DNA of 64,000 nucleotides from the NCBI GenBank assembly GCA_037176725.1, contig JAZBRS010000020.1, forward strand, positions 55,518,001-55,582,000, in the 5' to 3' direction. The translations under genes were made by a program, and so were the position numbers. How positions within the stretch are numbered: position 1 is the stretch's first letter; each line of letters starts with the position of its first letter. This DNA is from Posidonia oceanica (Eukaryota; Streptophyta; Magnoliopsida; Alismatales; Posidoniaceae). The notes beneath the pieces were generated by a model. That model was given only the letters and a program-made list of their open reading frames with translations. It searched no databases and was not told where the DNA came from. Shown here piece after piece: positions 54,667 through 64,000 of the stretch.

Positions 54667-57600
54667 TATAACAACCAAGATTTAGAAGTGGTTTTGTGCC
54701 GCGGCTGACATTTTCTTTTTTCTTCCTTTCTTTTTCTTCTTTTAATTTTCCCCTTCTTATTTCCTTTTCATCTTTCTTCTCCCTTACTCCTCTTAACACA
54801 TAGGACGAGAGATGAGAGGGAGGGAGAGGGAGAGAGAGAGAGGGGGAGATGGAGACGGAGAGGAGGAAAAGGGGGACGACGCTGCCGGTGCTTCTCCGTC
54901 GTCACCACTGCCTCAAAGGAGGAGAAGGTCGGTTGGGGGAGGAGAAGGTCAACTGGAGGATGAGCGGAGGTTGCGGTCCGCCGCTTGCCACCTCCCAGGT
55001 ACACACTTCTTAGATTTTCTTCCTTAGATTCTTGGATGAATGTTAAGACCATGACAGTGTGATTGAGGTATTTATATGTTTGGGAGAATTTATTGGGATT
55101 TATGGAGATTTTTAATGGTTTTAACAACGTCTGTTGGCATGGAGGAGGTGAATAGTGTCTATGAGTTTTGAATGATTTTATCTTGGGCTAAAGGCAACAG
55201 ACTTTGATGATTTTTGTCCCAAATGGAAGATCATCTCGAGATCTTCAATTTAATATTTTGTTTTCAATTTTTGGATGCATGTAGAGAGACCGGTTGTCAA
55301 GGGAAAACTCGGATGCATAGTAATCTTGAATAGTGACTGTGATCTTTGTGTTTTTATTTTGGATTGTAGAGCTCGTCGAGATTTTCGATTCAGTATATGG
55401 TTTGTAATTTTTGGTAACACGATTGATTTTTAGTGTCAAAAATTTAACTGTAATTAACCATGAGTTTACTATGCTGTCTGACCTTCTTAGCTCGAGGAGG
55501 AGGGCGTGATTTTTCGGTAAATTGCATCTCAGTCCCTCCTCTTTGTGTTAACTACATATAAGTCCGTATCTTTATAGATTAAATTGCATTTTAGTCCTTA
55601 ATTTCTTAGAATGTTTATATTTTAGCCCTTATATTTTCTGAAGATTACTTTTAAGTCCTTATCTTTTTGGATAAAATTACTTTTTAGTCCTTGAGTTGAT
55701 GGTAGTCACCTTTTAGCCCCTGATTTCTTATTTAAGTTACTTATCAGTCCTCAACTTTGTGGGAAATTACCTTTCAGCCCTTTATTTGTGTGATAAATTG
55801 CATGTGGGTCCTTCATGACTTGTTTTTGGATGGTTTTAGTATGATCAGTGTTATATTAATCCTGTAGATAATTATGGCACAATAATGACTAGGATAATCG
55901 CTAGAATGATCCTACGAATGTCTAAAATGGATTAGTAAGATCCCACTTGTGCTAGGGATGGAATTAAAAGACCAAATGACCTAGTAATACTAAAATTTTC
56001 CCTAATTGATCTAGATGAACATTAGGGAACATGATGAACATTAGGGAACATGATAACCTAAGGATTAGACCTTGGCACCAGGACTTAGTGTTCTGAGTGT
56101 AGTTTGTGTGGGTGTTCGATCTCGTAAGTACATTAGGACTTCGGGACCCGTGCTTTGTTTCTGGGTGGTATCTCCTGGTAAACTTTATGCCCAAAAGGTG
56201 CCGTTGTTTCCCTGTTTTGTTGTGTTTTGCTGTGTGGTTTCTGGGCTTGACAGAGGAGCTATTGAGGCTGTGTTTTTTTAAGCTGTGATTTCATTTCGTG
56301 GTTTATGTGCTGTGCTTGACACTGTGATTTGTGGTGTTTTGAGTTGTCGTTTTGAGATTTCAAAATGGTTTTCGAAAAGAGTTTTGAAAAGAAAATGCAT
56401 GGGTTTTGCAAAGGTTTTGGAAAGAGTTTTTCGGTATTTTCTGTTTGTAGCGGACCAAGATGCCGGAGGGACGTGTCGGTAGGACTAGGGGTTGTGACGA
56501 CATTCCTGGTTGGTCGGGCGTGTAGCCTAGGTTGAGGTCCTGAGACCAAGAGGCTGAGGTAAGTGTTTGTCGGATCTTGGAGGTATGATACTCCTTGATT
56601 GTTGTTCACGAGGCTGAGGCTGAGGTCCGCGGGTCGAGGTGCCGACTGGACATGGGAGGTATGACACTTTGCTTGCTCTGGGTGTCGAAGACTCAGGGTA
56701 CTGACAGTACATGGTGGTGTCGTGGCAGTGGACCTAGTAGGTATGAAACCTCTGAGTAGCTGGACGTGATACCTTAGTTGGTACGGGCACCGAGACTACT
56801 TGGTGTTGACTGAGCCTGGGGGTGAAGAGCCACAGGGGTTTGGAGCACTGTGTTTGGACATTGCGGCAGATCCTGTGGTGTTTGGCCAAGGCAAGTGGAG
56901 CACGTGCCCCATTTCTGGTGGTGTCCTGCTGAGAGACAGGACAGGTATTCCTATGTAGTTGGCCTTTTGAGGTTTGTAGGCTTTCCTTTGGAGGCCTGTA
57001 GGTTCAGGATAGACTGACTCCTCCACAGGGTGGTCAGCCGTGGCAGTGCAGAGACAGCGTGGTCGTGCCTCGGTGGACTGCTTGTGGCTAGGTGTCGGTT
57101 GCTTAGGCCCGAGTGACGACACAGTTTGTTTGTGTGTGGTTGTTTGTTGCTTGTGGCCGTGCCTGTGGGGCGTAGGTCCTATGCTAGTGAGGCACTTTGG
57201 TTTGACTGAGTAGTGTCTCAGCGTTGGGTTTTGGTCTTGGTGTTGCTGTGTAGTGTGTTTTGGATGCCATTGAGAGCATTCAGACATGGTTGATCGTCTA
57301 GTCCACACAATGAGTGTGAAGGACCAGACCGTGTGTTTTTGGGCTTGATTTGGCTAGAATGGCCATTTCAAGTATGCAAGATGGTTTTGAAAAGAGCATG
57401 CATATGGTTTTGAAAAGAAAGGAGAAAAGATGATTTCAAAGGCATGTTTTAAAGGTTTGCCTGTTGGGCAAAAGCGTATGCCATGTTGTGGCATCCAAGA
57501 GTGATGCCTGTGTTTGTTGCTTGTGGTGTGGTTACGCCTGTTTCCTCGGCGTTGTTTGCCGAGCTACTTTCTGTGCCTAGGTTGGGTGTGTGCTGGGTGA

Positions 57601-57847
57601 TCTATTGAGTGGTCACTCACCTGTGTTTTGTTTTTTTGTTTTTGACAGGTGCAATATAAGAGTTGGTGTTGCTAGTGCACATAGGAAAGGAGTCACACTG
57701 CCACACATCAAGGATTCTAGGTAAGTGAGTTAATTGTATTTATTTTATTTCTACTTTATAGTGATTGTAATAAATTTTTTCTGTAGCACATTTAATAAAA
57801 AAAGAAAAGTAGCTAGGATGAGTGGTAACGACTTTGGGGTCCTTACA
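54667..57847 (+). repeat. Right LTR of the LARD
   Basis: TATAACAACC to GGTCCTTACA, 3,181 bp. It matches the left LTR throughout with scattered substitutions and small indels. Confidence 0.88.
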
Positions 57848-57852
57848 CTTAG
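57848..57852. repeat. LARD target duplication, right copy (CTTAG)
   Basis: Pairs with TTTAG at 49533-49537. Confidence 0.65.
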
Positions 57853-60079
57853 GCTCTTATATGTCTCCTCTGTTATGTACAAGTCTATCTTTTGATATGG
57901 AATCAACAATTGCATTAAGGTTTTAATGGCCAAGTTTATGGATAGCTACATCATAAGCTCAAATACAAAAGGCATTTAGGATTCTATTGACCCTACTTAA
58001 ATGCTACTTAACTAAGAAGTGCAATAACAATATCTATATTTTCACATCATATGCAATAAATCCTATTGTTAGGATTCTATTGTTAGCGTTCAGGATAGAA
58101 TCATCATGTTTTCCTGTATGGGACAAAAATAAAGAATTTGTTAGAAAGTAAATGTATAACCAATATAATATGTAGCACGAAAAGTGCAGTAAAAAACAGT
58201 ATTTGCTACGTCAATAAAAGGATTTTAGGAAGCATCTCTTAATCCTAAGAAAAAACTGGATGCACACTTAATTGAATTGTAAATGGTTATGCCATGGCAT
58301 CAGCTAGACATAGAATGAGAAAACAACAATCTCCTTTGGGAAAAAGCTGTTTTTTAGAAAATGTTCTCAAGATATCTGTGGTTTGAAAGTTGAAAAACAA
58401 CAAAAAATAGACTTTTCAAAATATGTTAACTCATTTCTCCTACAACCGATATCTTACTAAAACCATATCAAAAGCTAATTAATTTCATCTCAAGAAACAC
58501 AGATCTCAATCAGTCATTAGAGGCCTTGAAAAATTGTTCTCAAGACAAGTAATCAAACTAGACACTATTAGACCCATAGCCATGGCATAAATAAGACTAT
58601 TAATGCATACACAAATTGGATATTTTCTCAATTGAATTTGCATAATTTTAGGAGAAAGTTCAATTAAGTTATAGAACTTTTTATACTATTTTTTTTTACC
58701 AAAATCCTCCCCCAATTGTCTAGGCTTCTCTTTTTCCATAAGAGGAATGACTAAAGATGAAGAACACTTCTTGTCAAAGGAGGAAATAAATGTAGACTAA
58801 AGGACTAGTAGAAAGGCCTTGAATGCTGGACTTGCGTTCACAAGTTTAAGACCTTATTTTCAGCCATTAGATTCCCAGGATTTGTGGGAACCGCTAATTT
58901 GAGATCAAATCTAATAAGATTTCCAAAGCCACCCAATAAGATTGACTCTAATTTCTCTAAAAATGGTGGTGTTTAGTTAGGACCATAGAGTATATCCAAA
59001 GGTTAGTCAATCGGACTTACGTTTGTGACTTTAAGTCCAATTACATATTACCATTCATCTTGTCAATAAAAGTCTTTCAGCATTCAACGACCACACTTTT
59101 CTCTTAATTTTTTTCAGATAAAAAATTCTCCTGTTCCTTGTGGCTTCAAGGTGCCCTATTAGATTCTGAGATTTATTTTGTTGGATTCAAAAATCATGTA
59201 ATAATCATGCTTTCAATCGACATGAACTTAGCACCATTTCTATCGAGTCACATTCCCACAGATAAGAAATGCTACAGAAACAATAGCACAGAAACACCTT
59301 CGCAAAATATGTGCAAAATATATAAAACAATAGCATAGAAACACCTTCGCAAATGGCTAATGATTAAACATTGCAACAAATAACATTCTAGATGAAAACT
59401 ATATATTATGCATCAGAAAAACAAAATGTGAAGCTTTGGGCCGACTAAAACATACTATGCGATTGGTGGCGTTAGAGAGGAGTCGCAATCAGAGGCACAA
59501 GCGGAGGCAAAGAGTGTGGTGGAGGAGGGGTGCCGGTCGAGGAGGAGCGCCAGAGTAGAGGAGCATCAGTAGAGGCGGATTAGGGGAGTTGTAGTCGGCA
59601 GCGGCGGAGGCAGAGCAGATCTAGTAATAGTTAGTTTTGTTACATTACATTACCAAAAGAACCACCAAAAAACAGATGGTTGTGCAGCAAAAAACACCTA
59701 TTTTTGACAAAGGAGAGGAGATCGAGGAGGGGAGGAGGATAGCCTATCTGCATGATGGAGGGGAGGCGTAGCCGAAGTCAATAGCCAAGGAGATCAAGGA
59801 GGATAGCCTGGTGGAGAGGGTGGAGGAGGAGAAGTCGGTGACATCGACGAAGAGATGTTGCGGAGGAGGAGGAGGAGTGGTGTGGTGACGACGTCGATAA
59901 AGAGGTGCTACAAAGGAAAGGAGACACTACGGAGGAGAAGAGACGAGGCAATGACGACGTGGATGAGGAGGCACTGTGAAGGAGAGGAGGCACTGTGGAG
60001 GAGGAGTGGTGGCAACATCGGGTGAGAGTAAGAGTAAGGAATGAAAGAAAGGGGGGAAAAGCCCATGGTTGGAAATTTT
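57853..60079. other. Right interior of the CACTA element, no gene recognised
   Basis: 57850-59440 is AT-rich without a credible ORF. 59460-60060 is GGAGG-rich and resembles in style the sequence at 39780-40200 outside the left end. The phrase GAAATTTTAGGTCTGAATTA at about 60073 resembles AAAGGTTTAGGTTAAATTAA at 40203. Confidence 0.5.
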
Positions 60080-60294
60080 AGGTCTGAATTAGCAAGGACA
60101 TGTACTCACTATTTCCTCACTACATAAATAATGAGGACATAACGAGGATAGTTCCACGCTACATCCTCGCCATAATATTGCGAGGACTATTCTTCGCAAC
60201 ATCCTTGCTAAATGTCCTTAGTAAACTTTGCAAGGATGTTTCGTCGCTATGTCCTCGCAAGTTGTCCTTGCAAAATACAGAATTTCTAGTAGTG
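60080..60294. repeat. Right subterminal repeats and terminal inverted repeat of the CACTA element
   Basis: GCGAGGAC/GTCCTCGC motifs in both orientations, ending with GCAAAATACAGAATTTCTAG then TAGTG at 60294. Confidence 0.78.
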
Positions 60295-60433
60295 ATAGCG
60301 CAGACCTCGCTAAGTGCTCGTTAAATTCTAACAAGGAAAAGTCTTCACTAAGTCCTCGCAAAATATCCTCATAAACTCTTAGCGAGGACAATTCCTCACT
60401 AAGTCCTCACAATTCTAATTTTTTTTAGTAGTT
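60295..60433. repeat. Extra CACTA-like subterminal sequence outside the right end
   Basis: More CCTCGCTAAGT/AGCGAGGAC motifs continue to a second end-like sequence, TTTTTTTTAGTAGT at 60433. It looks like the end of another, related CACTA element next to or around the first. Confidence 0.55.
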
Positions 60434-62369
60434 CGTGGGGGTGCCATGCATATTAGGGGCGTGCCTAGGCCATGCATTTTGCTGTGGGAAGTGTAGCAGC
60501 ATGCTGTTCTGCTATGGTTGGTATTTTGCGTGATGTTTTGCGGTGTTTTGGTGGTGTTTTGAGTTGATTTTGAAATAGTTTTCAAAATATTTTCCAAAAA
60601 GGATTTGAAAAGAAATGAATAAGATTTGAAAAGGTTTTGGAAAAGGATTTTTGTGGTTTTGAGGGACCAAGTGGCCGAAGCTCTTGGCCGACCTTCTAGG
60701 AATGGTTGATACCTTTGGTTGGTCGTGAGCTATTTTCCTAGGTTGATGTCCGTGTGGTTTTTCAGTTTTTTCGAGGAACGAAGATGACTGTAGGATTGTA
60801 CTGATGGACCAGGGATGTTTGATACCTCTAGAGGGTCATGTGTGAATTTCAGGTTGAGGTTTCATGGTTTTAGAGGACCAAAAGGCCTTGGACGAGGGTT
60901 TACGGACCAAATGGTCAAGAATGAGGTCAACGAGCAAGAGGCTGAATAATCTAGCTGACAGATCAGAGATGAGTGACACCTTTGGAGAGTCGAGAGCTAA
61001 AAGAGTAGGCTGAAATCTCAAAGAGTTGTACTGTGGGACCAGGAGGTGAAAAAGTCCTCTAGGTGGTCGAGTGCAATAGTCCTGAGAATGCCGAAAGGGC
61101 GGACCCTATGTGTGTTGTCCTTGTGTGGACTTTTGAGGGTTCTTATAGTATAAACCTAAGGCGAGGAGCTCGTGCATAGGGTGGCTTTATCGCAGTAGTG
61201 TAGTGTGCTTCGACGGCTACTTGTGGCTAGTGTCGGTCGCTTGGGCTCGAGTGACACGACAGGTTTTTGGATTGGGTGTGTGTGTATGATTTGTGTAGAT
61301 TTGTGATGATTTAAGACTTAATTTGACATAGAGTGGTCATTTCAAGTATGCATAAAGAGATTTCAAATATGCATGTGGTTTTGGTTTGGAAAAAAGAAAA
61401 TGTTTTTGAAAAACATATTTAAAAGGATTTATGCTTGTTTGACAATAGTAGATTGCCTTACTGTGGTTTTGTGCCATGAAGATAAGATGTATGTTTTTTG
61501 GAGTTTTTGGTGTTATTGTTTTGGGATGCATGCCAATATGGGTTGGTGCATCGAGGTTTCTATGGTTGTGGTTTATTGGCATCAATATTTGAGATGCCTA
61601 TTTTAGTTGTGTTGGATTGGTGGGCAGATCTCGAGTTTTGAGAGATTTAGATTTTCTGTTTGAGGTGGTTTTCTGGATGCACGTCACCTTGAGTGAGTGC
61701 ATTGTGTTTTTCTGTGGTATGGAATTTTGGTGTGCTTGGGTTTTCATGCGAGAACCCATGTGCTGGTTTCCAATGGTTTTCAGTTCACATTGAGTTTCAT
61801 GCACGATTTTGTGGTTTCTCGTTGATTTGTTTTCAGATGTTTTCCGTGGTTTCGTGTTCCTACCTTGAGGAGTAAGATTGTTGAGGTTTTGTAGATTGTG
61901 GGTTGGTGTTGGGGCGAGTGTGCACTCATGTGTTCGTTGGATAGCGCTACGACCCTATGTCGTGCGTGTGTGCCTGTGGGTTGGGCCACGTGTTCCTGCC
62001 ACTTGTTTTGGGAGTTTCTAATGTAGTAGTATCTGTAGTTGGTGTTTTGGTGTGGTTTTGAGTTTAGTATTTTTCCGATTTTGGTTTTGTGGAGTGTGTG
62101 TTGGGTGACCTTTTTGATGGTCACTCACGTGTTCTTATTTGGTGTATTTTGCAAGTGTAGATTGGTAGACTGCTACCTAGCATACTAGGGCATATAGAGA
62201 AGAGTTACTCAAACACACATCAAAGATTTTGGGTAGATATGTTGTTTTAGATTTATTTCTGTTAATTATAGTATTTAATAAATTATGTGCTTGGATTTAG
62301 ATTCAACATTGATACATGAGTATTTGAAAAAAAAAATGTTAGGTTAAGTATGATGTCCAAGGTCGTTAC
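60434..62369 (+). mobile_element. Truncated, diverged LTR of the LARD family
   Basis: It matches the 3' two thirds of the LARD LTR: TTTTGAAAAGAAATG and GAGGGACCAAGTGGCC near 60590-60680, GGTGACC...GGTCACTCACGTG near 62105-62130, CACATCAAAGATTTTGGGTA near 62210, and ends GGTCGTTAC at about 62369. The first ~1.1 kb is missing, cut at the CACTA-like end at 60433. It is clearly more diverged than the two LARD LTRs are from each other. Confidence 0.7.
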
Positions 62370-63069
62370 TGGAGACATGTTAAATAATGATTTCATATAT
62401 GGAAATAAAAAAATGTTCATAGGCCTTATATGATCATGGATCAATGGTTACTTAACTCATTGTAAATTAGTTTTAAATTAGATGTCCAAATTTAAATATC
62501 ATATCATGGGTCAAAATGGTCTAAAGGAGCCTAGTTTTGCATACACCTACCTACATTAAAAAGAAGAGACACCTGAAGGAATCAATAGATAATGCATTTG
62601 AGGAGTGTTAAAATAGTTTCACCTTGTAGATTTGAACCTGTGATAATGTATAGACGATATACTTCACTAGTAGTTAATTGCTTTTGAGTTGGTGGTCTAT
62701 ATTCAATATAACACTAGGAGAAGGTAGATCCCTTGCGCTCACTCCATCCTATATTGTTGACCTGATAGACCGAAGCTCATACCGATTGCATGTAGGAGAG
62801 ATGAAATTTTAGTTCACGTCGTGTGATCAATTCTACATCTTATATGTAAATGTGGTACAAGAACTTTGATTTTATTGAGAGGATGGCTTTAGAACTTATT
62901 ACTTAAGCATTTATGTATTGTTGTGTTCCCCATGTATTACCTATTGACTTTTAGTAGAACTAACACTTTTGACACACTTGTTTAATGAGATACGCGTTCT
63001 AATTAGATCAACCTTTCAACTAAAAGAAAGGCTCTTCAATAGGCGAAGTAAAAAATAGGCAAGGATTAG
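62370..63069. other. AT-rich sequence, nothing recognised
   Basis: No ORF, repeat or RNA gene could be supported. It separates the LARD-type LTR from the last Tat-type LTR. Confidence 0.5.
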
Positions 63070-64000
63070 TGTAGACATCCCATTTTGACTGCCTGGAAGA
63101 TGGTGGATCCTTTGGGAAGCTTGCTCGAGCTCTGGAATGGCTCTCTCTCTCTCTCAAACTGACCTAAATTGACCTAAAACCAAATCCCATTCCAAAACTA
63201 CCCATAACCAACCCAAATCTCAAACCACAACTCAACCTAAGCCTTAACCAAGCCCAAAACCAAAAAAATCAGCCTTTGGCCTATTGCTTTCGTTGGACGC
63301 AGCATTTGGCGTGTCCAACGTTGGACGCAACGCGCCGAGACAGCCACCGCCTCCGCCAGCCTTCGGCTCACCACCTCCGTCCACCCACACTTACTACTTG
63401 TCTCCTCCACACTTACTCACCTCACTCCGGCCATCAGCTACATGCCAAGACCTGCCACCGGCCTACCATGACGTCCTCTCCTCCCCAGTGCCTCTTCCGC
63501 TCACCCAGCCACTCACTGCCACCGCCGCTTGATCCTCTACCACCACCAAGACTTTGGCGACCACCTGACATTTCCCACTTACTTCCCTGACATGCCCGCG
63601 TGGCCTTCCACTCACACCCATGCTTGCCATAGCCCTGCCACAGCCTGCAATGCCGCTGCCAATCCCCAGAACCCAATAGATGAACCCATCAAAACAGCCG
63701 ACTTCACACACACGCAAAACCACCACACTTGTGCCTCAGAGAATTGAGCGACACCAAAGCCAAGAGAGAATACCCACGATCCTCCCCAAGCTCTGAGCCA
63801 CCTCTCCCGACCTCCCAGCGCCACCCAGGAGCTCACCGGAGTTGGCCTGCTGCCATCTTCCATAGCGCCAGCCGTAACAACAAACACCACATCCGAGCTG
63901 CCAACTGGTAAGCTCCCTTCACTCCTAGCTAGCACACGCACTTAGTAGCATGCTAGGATAGCTAACACACACACACGCCTCCTTGGTTGGCTGGAAAAGC
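63070..64000 (+). mobile_element. Start of another Tat-type LTR, runs off the window
   Basis: Begins TGTAGACATCCCATTTTGAC and then, like the other LTRs here, has a stretch of ACCTAAA/CCCAAAACC phrases (63165-63265). A 28-bp palindrome is at 63292-63319. C-rich sequence follows. ORFs in it (for example 63276-63590) are low-complexity. Whether it is a solo or a full element's LTR cannot be seen. Confidence 0.7.
63292..63319. repeat. 28-bp palindrome (9-10-9) in a different Tat-type LTR
   Basis: GTTGGACGC-N10-GTGTCCAAC, one mismatch; another GTTGGACGC follows directly at 63320. Same layout as the palindromes at 31.7-34.8 kb, with A to G in one arm and T to C in the other. Confidence 0.8.

Larger units (their letters stand above)
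49538..57847 (+). mobile_element. LARD: non-coding Ty3/gypsy-type LTR element, 8.3 kb, inserted in the CACTA element
   Basis: Two direct LTRs of about 3.16 and 3.18 kb (49538-52694 and 54667-57847) enclose a 1.97-kb interior with no gag or pol motif. LTRs start TATAACAACC and end GGGTCGTTACA / GGGTCCTTACA, the TGTAACGACCC...GGGTCGTTACA style common in plant gypsy elements. A tRNA-iMet-like primer site and a polypurine tract are in place. LTRs differ by roughly 5-12% in the stretches I compared, so it is much older than the 20-kb Tat insertion but younger than the CACTA insertion. Confidence 0.88.
40233..60294 (-). mobile_element. CACTA (En/Spm) DNA transposon, 20 kb, with nested LARD and captured gene DNA
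   Basis: The left end reads GACTACAAGAAAAAAAGG (first C changed to G) and the right end, reversed, CACTACTAGAAATTCTG. Both continue into ATTTTGCAAGGACA, and ATA flanks both sides (40230-40232, 60295-60297), the expected 3-bp duplication. Both ends carry GCGAGGAC subterminal motifs. Inside, on the minus strand, are a transposase gene (49062-45531) and a second TnpA-like gene (45178-40887), both decayed. A ferroportin fragment (42064-42677) and an 8.3-kb LARD (49538-57847) are inserted. Without the LARD the element is about 11.8 kb. Confidence 0.8.

Noticed and set aside
40233..60433. 60433 as the right end of the CACTA element
   Set aside because: No duplication matches at that point, while 60294 gives ATA on both sides and a better terminal match.
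63276..63590. Pro/His-rich ORF at the right edge
   Set aside because: Lies in the C-rich part of a Tat-type LTR, low complexity, no family.

Overview
The window reads as intergenic, transposon-packed DNA of a flowering plant. The evidence is Ty3/gypsy elements of the Tat/Retand-Ogre type with an RT + degenerate RNase H + second (archaeal-type) RNase H order, a CACTA (En/Spm) transposon with DUF4216/DUF4218 transposase parts, intron-bearing fragments of plant genes (ferroportin/IREG, an SH3P-like BAR protein, a CHR24-like SNF2 ATPase), and telo-box motifs. I cannot name the species. I see no intact host gene, no tRNA or rRNA gene and no CRISPR array.

Left half (1-37.9 kb) is a nested stack. 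The oldest recognisable layer is the 3' end of a plus-strand Tat element (34899-about 37900). A minus-strand gag-only Tat-like element (LTR 33581-34898, one decayed gag frame 31710-28921, ~91-bp tandem repeats) lies in it. Two LTRs on the minus strand sit in that element's repeat array: A (about 238-24139) and B (25340-27570, target duplication GTATC). A 20,340-bp Tat element (386-20725) sits in LTR A. Its two 1,830-bp LTRs differ at about 20 positions by hand count, its target duplication is GTCGT/GTCGC, and it has a tRNA-Arg-type primer site. One gag-pro-RT-RH-aRH-IN frame is broken only by two TAG codons. A DUF7745-like ORF and 3.4 kb of tandem repeats follow.

Right half (37.9-64 kb): minus-strand exons of SH3P-like and CHR24-like genes lie beside a 20-kb CACTA transposon (40233-60294, target duplication ATA). 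It carries two decayed transposase genes, a ferroportin fragment with its intron, and a nested 8.3-kb non-coding LTR element (LARD, 49538-57847) with 3.2-kb LTRs and a tRNA-iMet-type primer site. Beyond lie a truncated LTR of the same LARD family (60434-62369) and the start of another Tat-type LTR (63070-end).

The most unusual signal is structural. The non-coding parts of the Tat-type elements are built from short stem-loop modules whose arms change together between copies: 5-9-5, 7-11-7 and 9-6-9 hairpins in 3' UTR arrays, a fixed 9-10-9 (28-bp) palindrome in an LTR and leader, and an 8-24-8 hairpin overlapping the polypurine tract in two divergent elements. I do not know of a description of this.
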